Of a DNA stretch of 5,466 bases, positions 1 through 5,466 are shown one piece after another. Numbering within the stretch: position 1 is the stretch's first letter; every line of letters begins with the position of its first letter. Under the pieces are notes generated by a model. The model was not told where the DNA came from and ran no database searches. It saw only the letters and a list, made by a program, of their open reading frames with translations. Position numbers and translations under genes: made by a program. This stretch comes from JAAXHE01 sp964551635. Its GTDB lineage: Bacteria > Latescibacterota > UBA2968 > GCA-2709665. The stretch spans positions 1 to 5,466 of the forward strand of contig CAZKDZ010000185.1 in NCBI GenBank assembly GCA_964551635.1. Reading direction: 5' to 3'.

Positions 1-1364
1 CCGGGACGGCGTTCTCCAGGAAGGATGGGCGCGAGTGCAAAACGTGCGGCGGTACTCGTCCGCGCTTTGGCGAGCTCACGCCCGAGGTCGCGGGATGGCA
101 GGAGGGTTCCGGGTAACTGGATTTCCCATGTATCTACGAATTTCGAATGCCGGCGGACGTACACCGAAAGGTCGGGCGCGCCTGACGCGGGCGCCATCGC
201 CGTGATCCGCAGCCCTTCCTCGCGAAGAATCCGCAGACGCTCACGCTGGAAGGAGTCTTCAAGATCGGCGACAGGGAGTCGAACGGCGGTTGCCCCCAGT
301 TCTATGCCGGCAAGCAGCGGATAGTCGTTACGGACGCGCTGCCGTAAGACGCTCGGGAACGCGATTGGAATCTCCGTGCGGGTCGCGAGAGGATGCAGCA
401 GGGTCAACCCCAGCGGAGAAGAGGGCAAACCCGCGGAAATCCGGGTAAGCAGGCGTTTCGGCGCGCCGTGGGTCTCCTCCTCCAACACGACCGCGCCTCC
501 AGTCCGGATCACGTGTACGTCGGTACGATCCGGAAAAACGCGGAACAGATTGAAGCCGAGTTTGGGCGCGTCGTCCCTGCCCTGTTCAGGCTGGGACGGT
601 CCCGTAAACAGGTGGCTGAAGCCGGGACGGACGAAGGAGGTCGACGGGATGTTGTAAATTCGAGTCGATCCTGACGTATTGAGGAACGCAAAGTGGACGT
701 GCGCGGCACAGACGGCCTGCACCCCGTGCGTGCGGACCAGGTCGAGTATCCATGACCGGTCGGGCTGACCGATATTATCGTAGTTGCCAACGTGGGGTTC
801 ATCCGGGTGTTCCAGAAACAGCGGCAGGTGGAGAAACAGGAAAACGCGTTTCCGACCATGGAGTTCCAGGTCCCGCTCGAGCCAGTCCCGCTGAGATACG
901 GATTCCGGCAGACCGGTGTTGAGAATTTGGGAATTGATCACGATGAAGTGACAGTCCCGGTGGTCGAAGCTGTACCACGAAGGCCCGAAACCGGACCGGT
1001 ACCGCTCAAGGGACTCTACCGTGACGGGCCGGGTGGGCATGGTGGGATCGGGTTTGTCGCCCACGTCGTGGTTGCCGGCAACGTGAAAGACTTGCACGCC
1101 CATCCCCGCCAATTGCGTCTTCGCCCTGTGCAATGCCTCCGCATGTCTCCTGGTTTCAGGGGTTTCCTGGACCACGTCGCCCATATGCACGATGAAGTCC
1201 GGATGCAGAGACGCCGCAAGCCTGAGGGCTGCATCCGCCCGGGCAGTCTGCTTCCGGCGGGACTCGAATTCAAGCGCCCGGTCGCCGGGATCGAGCATGT
1301 AGTGGGTATCGCCCAGCACCACGAATTCGAACTCCGCGGGCGCCATAAGGGATCGATCGATCAT
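1..1364 (-). CDS. Calcineurin-like metallophosphoesterase with C-terminal extension (3' end beyond window)
   Basis: The frame is open for 454 codons from ATG 1364 to the left edge without a stop, so the C-terminus is missing. The N-terminal ~285 residues carry the full metal-binding set of the calcineurin-like (Metallophos) superfamily: GDTH (D19, H21), GDVVQ (D63), GNHD (N98, H99, D100), FLHLP (H179) and AAHVHF (H222, H224). The family hydrolyses phosphomonoesters or phosphodiesters with two metal ions; the substrate here cannot be read from sequence. There is no signal peptide or membrane segment, so it is probably cytoplasmic. From about residue 325 a region not typical of this fold begins, with alternating predicted strands and helices (for example AVRLPV, then SFQRERLRILREEG, then LRITAM). 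ATG 1364 was chosen because a strong purine-rich site (GGAAGGGGAG) lies just upstream; Met7 (1346) is an alternative. The start overlaps the ABC-F stop by 4 nt, suggesting translational coupling. Confidence 0.9.
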   Translation of the reverse strand, partial: MIDRSLMAPAEFEFVVLGDTHYMLDPGDRALEFESRRKQTARADAALRLAASLHPDFIVHMGDVVQETPETRRHAEALHRAKTQLAGMGVQVFHVAGNHDVGDKPDPTMPTRPVTVESLERYRSGFGPSWYSFDHRDCHFIVINSQILNTGLPESVSQRDWLERDLELHGRKRVFLFLHLPLFLEHPDEPHVGNYDNIGQPDRSWILDLVRTHGVQAVCAAHVHFAFLNTSGSTRIYNIPSTSFVRPGFSHLFTGPSQPEQGRDDAPKLGFNLFRVFPDRTDVHVIRTGGAVVLEEETHGAPKRLLTRISAGLPSSPLGLTLLHPLATRTEIPIAFPSVLRQRVRNDYPLLAGIELGATAVRLPVADLEDSFQRERLRILREEGLRITAMAPASGAPDLSVYVRRHSKFVDTWEIQLPGTLLPSRDLGRELAKARTSTAARFALAPILPGERRP

Positions 1365-3268
1365 GACTCCCCTTCCTCGCCCTCAGTTTCGGCAGACTCG
1401 AGCAATCCCCACTCTTCGATGCGTTCTTCGATCCTGGCCTGGATTCGCCTGCGTTCAGCGGAGACGTACTCAAGGTGCTCCCAGTCCGACGCGCGGTCGT
1501 CCATTGCAAGTTGCCCGTCAACGCGTTCGAGTTCCGCCTCGAGGTCCTGGATCTCTTTTTCGACGGCCTCCAGGCGACGCCGGCGTCTGTCCTCCGCCCT
1601 GCGGTCGGCACGCGTCTGTTCGTACGCGGCCTTCCGGGAGGTGTTCCTGTTCGAGCGCACCGCGGGCGGATCCGTCCGCGTTTGCCGCCGGCGCTGCCAT
1701 GCGTCGTAGTTGCCCTCCACGAGTTCCCACGTTCCATTCCCGAGTACGAGCAGCCGGTCCACCAGCAGGTTCAGAAAATAGCGGTCGTGAGAGACGGCGA
1801 TAAGGGTGCCCTCGTAGGTCTTAAGGGCATCCTCCAAAACGTCCCTGGAAGGAATATCCAGGTGATTTGTGGGTTCGTCCAGAACCAGCAGATTGGTTTC
1901 GGACCTCATGAGCCTGGCCAGTGCGACCCTGCTCTTCTCTCCGCCGCTGAGGCTGCCGATCCTGCGCTCGACGTCGTCGCCCGAGAAGAGAAAGGCGCCC
2001 AGCACGCTGCGGATTTCCCCCGCCTGCGCGTCCGGTGTGACCGCCCAGATTTCCTCCTGTAATGAACGGCCGGGATCGAGTTCGTCGCGATGCTGGTCGT
2101 AATACCCCACCTGGATTTTCGAACCGTTCCTGACGGTCCCGCTGTCCGGCGCGACGCGGCCGGCGAGCAGCTTCAGGAGTGTGGTTTTGCCCGAACCATT
2201 GGGGCCGACGATGCCAAGGCGGTCGCCCCGGCGGACAAGCAGGTCCAGATTCCGGAAGAGTACCGTGTCTCCGTACGCCTTCGACGTCCCCTCGAGTTCC
2301 ACGACCCGGTTGCCGCCCCTCTCGCCAACCGTGAAACTCAACCGAAACTCCTTCTCTCGCCCCGGACGTTCGAATCTGTCGAGTTTTTCGAGGGCCTTTC
2401 TCCGGCTCTGGGCCTGCCTGGTCTTCTGGCCCGCGATATTGCGCCTTATATAGTCTTCGGTCCTCCGGATATACTCCTGTTGGCGCTCATAGATCCTGTG
2501 ACGCTTTGCCAGGCGCTCCTGTCGTTCGGCAAAGTAGAAGCTGTAATTTCCCGCGTACCCGGCCAGGTCACCGCTCTCGAGCTCGACGATCCGGGTGATG
2601 GTGCGGTCCAGAAAATACCTGTCGTGGGAGACGACCACACAGGCGCCGTCGAATGCGGGCAGGAATCCTTCCAGCCATTCGATGGCCTCGAGGTCCAGGT
2701 GATTGGTGGGTTCGTCCAGCAGAAGCAGGTCCGGTTCCCGTACCAGCAGACGCGCAAGGGCGAGGCGGTTCTTCTGTCCCCCGCTGAGCAGCGAAACCGG
2801 GGTCTCGAAATCCGACCGGCCGAAACCCAGCCCTTGCAGGATGGCCTTTGCACGGGCTTCGACCTCGTAACCGCGGCGGGCTTCATAGCTGCTCTGGAGG
2901 CGTCCATATTCTTCCAGGAGGCCCGGTTGGTCCTGGGTTTCGGCCAACCGGTCTTCCAGGTCGCCCATCCGTCGCTGCAGGTCCAGCAGATCGGAAAACG
3001 CGTCGAGTACGGCGGCCAGAACGACGGAACCTTCCTCCAGTTCCGGGTCCTGCGCGAGGTATCCCACGTTCAGATTCCGTCGCGTGTGAATCCGTCCCCG
3101 GTCCGGTTGCAGGCGCCCGGTCATAAGGTGGAAGAGCGTCGTCTTGCCGCAGCCATTTCGCCCGACCAGACCGACGCGGGCGCCCGCTTCGATCTTCCAG
3201 GTCAGACCGCTCAGTACGGTGTTGGCCCCGTACCCCTTGTGGACGTTTTCGAGTTGAATCAGCGGCAT
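1361..3268 (-). CDS. ABC-F family ATPase (Uup/YdiF/YheS-like), probable translation factor
   Basis: A complete 635-aa protein with two ABC ATPase domains and no membrane segments, the layout of ABC-F proteins, which bind the ribosomal E site and act on stalled or antibiotic-bound ribosomes. Domain 1: Walker A GRNGCGKTT (36-44), Q-loop Q73, signature LSGGQ (161-165), Walker B LLLLDEP (181-187, catalytic E186), H-loop H215. Domain 2: Walker A GPNGSGKTT (355-363), signature LSGGE (440-444), Walker B LLVLDEP (460-466, E465), H494. All catalytic residues are intact. The Arg/Lys/Gln-rich linker (about 245-310, including QAQSRRKALEKL) matches the P-site tRNA interaction motif. Residues ~545-620 are a highly charged, probably coiled-coil tail, as in Uup, whose length is similar. 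It is the second-last visible gene of the run; its TGA overlaps the phosphoesterase ATG. The ribosome site before ATG 3268 is weak (GAG, then an A-rich stretch). Housekeeping factor versus antibiotic resistance protein cannot be decided from sequence. Confidence 0.95.
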   Translation of the reverse strand: MPLIQLENVHKGYGANTVLSGLTWKIEAGARVGLVGRNGCGKTTLFHLMTGRLQPDRGRIHTRRNLNVGYLAQDPELEEGSVVLAAVLDAFSDLLDLQRRMGDLEDRLAETQDQPGLLEEYGRLQSSYEARRGYEVEARAKAILQGLGFGRSDFETPVSLLSGGQKNRLALARLLVREPDLLLLDEPTNHLDLEAIEWLEGFLPAFDGACVVVSHDRYFLDRTITRIVELESGDLAGYAGNYSFYFAERQERLAKRHRIYERQQEYIRRTEDYIRRNIAGQKTRQAQSRRKALEKLDRFERPGREKEFRLSFTVGERGGNRVVELEGTSKAYGDTVLFRNLDLLVRRGDRLGIVGPNGSGKTTLLKLLAGRVAPDSGTVRNGSKIQVGYYDQHRDELDPGRSLQEEIWAVTPDAQAGEIRSVLGAFLFSGDDVERRIGSLSGGEKSRVALARLMRSETNLLVLDEPTNHLDIPSRDVLEDALKTYEGTLIAVSHDRYFLNLLVDRLLVLGNGTWELVEGNYDAWQRRRQTRTDPPAVRSNRNTSRKAAYEQTRADRRAEDRRRRRLEAVEKEIQDLEAELERVDGQLAMDDRASDWEHLEYVSAERRRIQARIEERIEEWGLLESAETEGEEGES

Positions 3269-3278
3269 TTCTTTTTAC

Positions 3279-3341
3279 TCAAAGGGTTCGTGGTTCCGGA
3301 TGGGTAAAGGAAACTGCCTCGTTATGCCGGAGGTATCGCAT
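3279..3341 (-). CDS. Candidate 20-codon leader ORF upstream of the ABC-F gene
   Basis: Translation from ATG 3341 gives a 20-residue peptide beginning MRYLRHNEAV and ending PEPRTL, with TGA at 3281-3279, 10 nt before the ABC-F ATG. The start codon straddles the loop and 3' arm of the 3333-3355 hairpin, and a purine run (GGGA) in the loop abuts the ATG, too close for a good Shine-Dalgarno. The frame also stays open upstream to a GTG at about 3365. Several ABC-F resistance genes are known to be controlled by short leader ORFs, which is why this is listed; the ORF could equally be chance. Confidence 0.25.
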   Translation of the reverse strand: MRYLRHNEAVSFTHPEPRTL

Positions 3342-3355
3342 TCCCGAGGCGATAC
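3333..3355 (-). promoter_or_regulatory. 7-bp hairpin in the ABC-F leader
   Basis: A perfect inverted repeat, GTATCGC and GCGATAC, flanks a 9-nt loop (CTCGGGAAT on the minus strand). No U-tract follows on either strand, so it is not an intrinsic terminator. Its 3' arm overlaps the start of the candidate leader ORF. It could be a leader structure for the ABC-F gene or an RNA-stabilising stem at the end of the upstream transcript. Confidence 0.4.
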
Positions 3356-3460
3356 GTACGGACACGGGCACTGCTGAAGACAGGCTCTGTAGTGGAGACG
3401 AAGGAACTGGGCGGGCGGGAGACGAGGCGCGGATTGGGGATAGTACACTGGGAATGACGT

Positions 3461-4276
3461 TCAGGCGACTTCAGACCTCTGTTCGATGATCTCAACCTGG
3501 TCTTCCGGACTGTAAAAGTACGCACCCGGGCGCCAGTCTCCGCCCAGGTCTCCCAGGAGACGGCGTTGTCTGGGTGTGCATTTCGCCAGAACTTCCGGGG
3601 CATGCCCGTTAAAGTCAAAGGTCCGGAAACATTGCTGGCTGTAACAGTAGATGAGGGTCTTCCTGGACCTTTTCGAGAGGTTCGGGGACACGCCGTGCCA
3701 GAGTGCATGGGAGAAGACGGCCGCGTCTCCGGCTTCCGCGCAAAGTTGCACGGCGCCCGGCGTCTGCGCCGTAATGGGCGTGTCGCCGTCCGGATAGGGT
3801 CGCAGGTGGCTGCCCGGGAAAATGGTGAAGTTGCCGCGGTCGGGCTTGCTGACGTCACTGAGAAAGTACTGTATTTTGATCTGAAGCGGCCAGCTCGTTT
3901 CGGTCACGCGAATGTGCCGCAGGGCCTGGCCTCCGTCCGTATGGATAAATCCCTTATACCCCGGATTGGGTGGTCGCACAACGGCTTCGGCCATGCTCAG
4001 CTGGATATACGGTCCCATCAGTTCAAGAACGACGTCAAACACGGCGGGATGGTCCATCAGATGGATAAAGGCGTCGCTGTCCGGCAGGATGTTTCGTCGG
4101 TCCAGCCCCGATTTGGGGTCTGCGTCAGCCTTGTTGAGGACAAATCGCCTGTGCAGACGGTCCACCTCACGCCTCAGCTCTCCGGACTCCTCGTCGGAGA
4201 GGACTCCTTTGAGCAGGATATATCCGTCAATGGCCCACTGTTGTTTCTGCTCCCCGGTCAATTTCCCGGACTCCAT
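3461..4276 (-). CDS. PhyH-family Fe(II)/2-oxoglutarate-dependent dioxygenase
   Basis: A 271-aa protein of the phytanoyl-CoA dioxygenase family, which couples 2-oxoglutarate decarboxylation to hydroxylation of a substrate. The N-terminus (WAIDGYILLKGVLSDEES, about 14-31) is the usual family opening. The iron facial triad is visible: H112 and D114 in the HTD motif and H194 in LWHGVSPN. R205, eleven residues later, is the likely 2-oxoglutarate carboxylate anchor. The core strand NFTIFPGSH (149-157) matches the common family motif ending in PGSH. The substrate cannot be assigned: the family includes lipid, ectoine and natural-product hydroxylases. ATG 4276 is preferred over the in-frame ATG 4438, because 4438 lies inside pyrF and the intervening residues look like out-of-frame coding sequence. 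GGGAG sits 8 nt upstream of 4276; an adjacent GTG (4279) is possible. The gene begins 34 nt after pyrF, so cotranscription is likely. There is no signal peptide. Confidence 0.92.
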   Translation of the reverse strand: MESGKLTGEQKQQWAIDGYILLKGVLSDEESGELRREVDRLHRRFVLNKADADPKSGLDRRNILPDSDAFIHLMDHPAVFDVVLELMGPYIQLSMAEAVVRPPNPGYKGFIHTDGGQALRHIRVTETSWPLQIKIQYFLSDVSKPDRGNFTIFPGSHLRPYPDGDTPITAQTPGAVQLCAEAGDAAVFSHALWHGVSPNLSKRSRKTLIYCYSQQCFRTFDFNGHAPEVLAKCTPRQRRLLGDLGGDWRPGAYFYSPEDQVEIIEQRSEVA

Positions 4277-4310
4277 CACAATATCTCCCGAGGTTGAAGA
4301 GGCCCTCGTT
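4269..4310 (-). promoter_or_regulatory. Ribosome binding site deciding the oxygenase start
   Basis: On the minus strand GGGAG lies 8 nt before ATG 4276 and downstream of the pyrF TAG (4313-4311). This supports the short 271-aa product rather than a longer form that would overlap pyrF by more than 120 nt. Confidence 0.65.
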
Positions 4311-5135
4311 CTATGTGTTGAACGAAGCGGCACGTTCCCGTTCCAGCTCGGCGCGAAGCGATTCGGCGGCGCGCCGGGCTGCGTCGGCGAAGTCCCGGCC
4401 GGAGGAGGCGTACAGTACGGTCCTGGACGCGTTGACAAGCAGCCCCTCGCCGTTCGCGTCCGAACCGTAGCGGATTACATCGGCGGGATCGCCCATCTGC
4501 GCGCCCACGCCGGGGACCAGGAAAGGAAGTCCCGGCGCGATTCTCCTGACCGTGGCGAGTTCACGTGCGTGAGTTGCGCCGACCACCAGGCCGCACGGAC
4601 CCGTATCCGACCATTCAACTGCTCTCCTGGCAACATGTTGATAGAGTGGACCTTCCTGCGTGGATAGCCGCTGGAAGTCCGCCGAGCCCGGGTTGGACGT
4701 GAGACAGAGCAGGAATGCGCATCCGTCCGGGTATTCCAGAAATGGGGCCACAGCGTCCGTTCCCATAAGCGGATTCACGGTGACCGCGTCCGCGCCCAGC
4801 ACATCGTACGCCATCAGCGCGTAACGGCGTGCGCTGTTGCCGATGTCGTTGGCCTTGAAGTCGAGCACAACGGGTGTGTCATCCGGAATGGCACTGAGAA
4901 CGCCCTCGAGACACTGCCACCCGGCCGCACCCAGCGCGCCGAAAAACGCGAAGTTGGGTTTGTATGCGCAGACAAGGTCGCACGTGGCGGAAATGACGTC
5001 CTTGAGAAAGGATGAAACCGGATCGCCGGTCCCTCTGAGGTGGACGGGCACCCGCTCCGGATCGGGATCCAGGCCCACGCAGACAAGGCTGTTCCGGGCG
5101 ATTGCGGCGCTGCGATATTTCTCGACAAAACTCAA
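4311..5135 (-). CDS. pyrF: Orotidine 5'-phosphate decarboxylase (longer subfamily, about 270 aa)
   Basis: PyrF decarboxylates OMP to UMP, the last step of de novo pyrimidine synthesis, in the cytoplasm. From TTG 5135 it is 274 aa, the usual length for the longer bacterial subfamily. In order: GLDPD (21-25), AYKPN with K59, the catalytic D-x-K-x-x-D signature as LDFKANDIGNSA (D92, K94, D97), NPLMGTD (121-127), TSNPGS (146-151), GLVVGATH (182-189), PGVGAQMGD (208-216) and NASR (235-238) with the likely phosphate-binding R238. TTG was chosen because CAGGAG sits 6 nt upstream and homology begins right after it (SFVEKY). An in-frame ATG at 5237 would add 34 residues, has no ribosome site, and lies inside a hairpin arm. 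The residues after catalytic K94 are AN, where this subfamily more often has RG (KRGDI). It is the first protein gene after rnpB and probably heads a transcript including the oxygenase. Confidence 0.95.
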   Translation of the reverse strand: MSFVEKYRSAAIARNSLVCVGLDPDPERVPVHLRGTGDPVSSFLKDVISATCDLVCAYKPNFAFFGALGAAGWQCLEGVLSAIPDDTPVVLDFKANDIGNSARRYALMAYDVLGADAVTVNPLMGTDAVAPFLEYPDGCAFLLCLTSNPGSADFQRLSTQEGPLYQHVARRAVEWSDTGPCGLVVGATHARELATVRRIAPGLPFLVPGVGAQMGDPADVIRYGSDANGEGLLVNASRTVLYASSGRDFADAARRAAESLRAELERERAASFNT

Positions 5136-5147
5136 CCGTCGCTCCTG
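5133..5147 (-). promoter_or_regulatory. Ribosome binding site and TTG start of pyrF
   Basis: On the minus strand CAGGAG is followed by a 6-nt spacer (CGACGG) and then TTG. This is the only well-placed Shine-Dalgarno near the N-terminus of the conserved PyrF domain, and it sets the start used here. Confidence 0.7.
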
Positions 5148-5325
5148 GACGGGAAACTTGGAAGTTGTGATAAAATTTACGGTGTGTTCCCGAGTATGAG
5201 CGAAAGCGCGTCGGTCAAGGCGGGCGAATTCGCCCATATTTTCGTATATGGGCGGGTTCGACCAACGCCGACCGGCGCGCTTGCAGCGGCGCGAAGACCG
5301 CCGGGAAGTTTAACACAGCTTCCAA
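5136..5325. other. Spacer between rnpB and pyrF, rich in short inverted repeats
   Basis: About 190 nt with no supported gene. Reading on the minus strand from the rnpB end it holds GGAAG/CTTCC with a 10-nt loop (5323-5304), CGGCG/CGCCG with a 7-nt loop (5303-5287), CGCC/GGCG with a 4-nt loop (5277-5266), and the three-arm element listed separately. None is followed by a run of T, so the rnpB transcript end is not obvious. The stretch next to pyrF (about 5150-5190) is locally AT-rich, as a promoter might be, but no good -35/-10 pair was found. Confidence 0.55.
5222..5254 (-). promoter_or_regulatory. Three-arm inverted repeat with two mutually exclusive hairpins in the pyrF leader
   Basis: On the minus strand arm A (CGCCCATAT, 5254-5246) pairs perfectly over 9 bp with arm B (ATATGGGCG, 5239-5231) across a 6-nt loop. 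Arm B can instead pair with arm C (CGCCC, 5226-5222) across AATT, because 5222-5235 is a perfect 14-bp palindrome. Only one pairing can exist at a time. There is no U-tract, so neither looks like a standard terminator. It lies about 90 nt upstream of the pyrF TTG. The role is unknown: a leader switch, a processing signal after rnpB, or a protein-binding palindrome in the DNA. Confidence 0.45.
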
Positions 5326-5466
5326 ACAAGCAAGCGGGCCTGTAAGCCGAGTTCTGTCGTCCGGCGCATAACGCGCAGGACGGATGGCCATTTATCTGGG
5401 GCGACGGTTGCCCGGCGCCTCTACGCAGCCTACCCGAGCGTTATAACGAGACGGGCCGCCTCTCCG
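5326..5466 (-). ncRNA. rnpB: RNase P RNA, 3' part (5' end beyond window)
   Basis: RNase P RNA is the catalytic subunit that trims the 5' leader of pre-tRNAs. Conserved blocks of the bacterial A-type RNA appear in the right order on the minus strand: GGGTAGGCTGC (5435-5425), CAGATAAATGG, the P4 3' strand (5398-5388), and GACAGAACTCGGCTTAC (5358-5342), the P2 region near the 3' end. Between the last two is a hairpin, CGTCC and GGACG (5382-5358), with a second GCGC stem inside it, in the position of P19, which many bacteria have and E. coli lacks. GGCCCGCTTGC (5340-5330) is the likely 3' strand of P1; its partner is outside the window. The exact 3' end is uncertain by several nucleotides. The upstream half, including the P4 5' strand, is not visible. 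Confidence 0.95.

Larger units (their letters stand above)
3269..3460. other. Spacer between the oxygenase and ABC-F genes
   Basis: 192 nt without a convincing long gene. It holds the 7-bp hairpin and possible leader ORF listed separately. A TACTAT hexamer (minus strand, 3444-3439) resembles a -10 box but has no acceptable -35 partner. No intrinsic terminator with a U-tract is visible after the oxygenase stop, so read-through into the ABC-F gene is possible. The size of the gap suggests that the ABC-F/phosphoesterase pair has its own control region. Confidence 0.6.

Noticed and set aside
792..1709. 305-codon open frame on the plus strand
   Set aside because: It spans the junction of the phosphoesterase and ABC-F genes in antisense; its translation is Arg/Ser-rich and low in complexity at the end, and both minus-strand genes have clear motifs.
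2090..3307. 405-codon open frame on the plus strand opposite the ABC-F gene
   Set aside because: It is the antisense shadow of a highly conserved ABC-F gene in GC-rich DNA; the translation shows no recognisable domain, while the minus strand carries every ABC motif.
3566..4297. 243-codon open frame on the plus strand
   Set aside because: Antisense to the PhyH-family gene, whose iron-binding triad supports the minus strand.
4277..4438. N-terminal extension of the oxygenase from ATG 4438
   Set aside because: It overlaps the pyrF coding region by more than 120 nt, is Pro/Ser/Thr/Arg-rich like an out-of-frame translation, and the better start at 4276 has its own ribosome site.
5191..5218. Possible promoter for pyrF: TTGACC (5218-5213) with TACTCG (5196-5191), minus strand
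   Set aside because: The -35-like hexamer is good, but the -10 candidate at a 16-nt spacing matches the consensus poorly, and no better partner is present.
5287..5323. Intrinsic terminator after rnpB
   Set aside because: Two short stems (GGAAG/CTTCC and CGGCG/CGCCG) are present but neither is followed by a T-tract on the minus strand.
5342..5466. tRNA, tmRNA or another structured RNA at the right edge
   Set aside because: The order and spacing of GGGTAGGCTGC, CAGATAAATGG and GACAGAACTCGGCTTAC are specific to RNase P RNA.

Overview
The window is GC-rich (roughly 60% by eye) and bacterial. All supported genes lie on the minus strand, so reading goes from high to low coordinates: the 3' part of the RNase P RNA gene (rnpB, cut by the right edge), orotidine 5'-phosphate decarboxylase (pyrF), a phytanoyl-CoA dioxygenase (PhyH)-family Fe(II)/2-oxoglutarate oxygenase, a two-domain ABC-F ATPase, and a calcineurin-like metallophosphoesterase whose C-terminus leaves the left edge. 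The RNase P RNA looks like the common bacterial A type. PyrF is of the longer subfamily (about 270 aa). A PhyH-family oxygenase next to housekeeping genes is common in environmental, metagenome-derived bacterial lineages, but nothing here fixes a phylum, so no taxon is claimed.

Layout. 5326-5466 is the rnpB 3' end. 5136-5325 is a structured spacer or pyrF leader with several hairpins, including a pair that share one arm and exclude each other. pyrF (4311-5135) most likely starts at TTG 5135, which has a well-placed ribosome binding site. The oxygenase (3461-4276) begins 34 nt after pyrF and has its own ribosome binding site. A 192-nt spacer follows (3269-3460), holding a 7-bp hairpin and a possible 20-codon leader ORF that ends 10 nt before the ABC-F start. 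The ABC-F gene (1361-3268) overlaps the metallophosphoesterase (about 1-1364) by 4 nt (ATGA), so these two are very probably translationally coupled.

How the genes fit together. rnpB and pyrF are housekeeping. The oxygenase may be cotranscribed with pyrF, but no biochemical link is evident. The ABC-F/phosphoesterase pair is the tightest unit: a probable ribosome-acting ATPase with a coupled metal-dependent hydrolase whose substrate is unknown. I found no mobile elements, CRISPR arrays, tRNAs, convincing intrinsic terminators or promoters with good consensus. I do not see a clear new biological system. The best leads are the candidate leader ORF and hairpin before the ABC-F gene, the three-arm switch-like repeat before pyrF, and the unassigned C-terminal region of the phosphoesterase.
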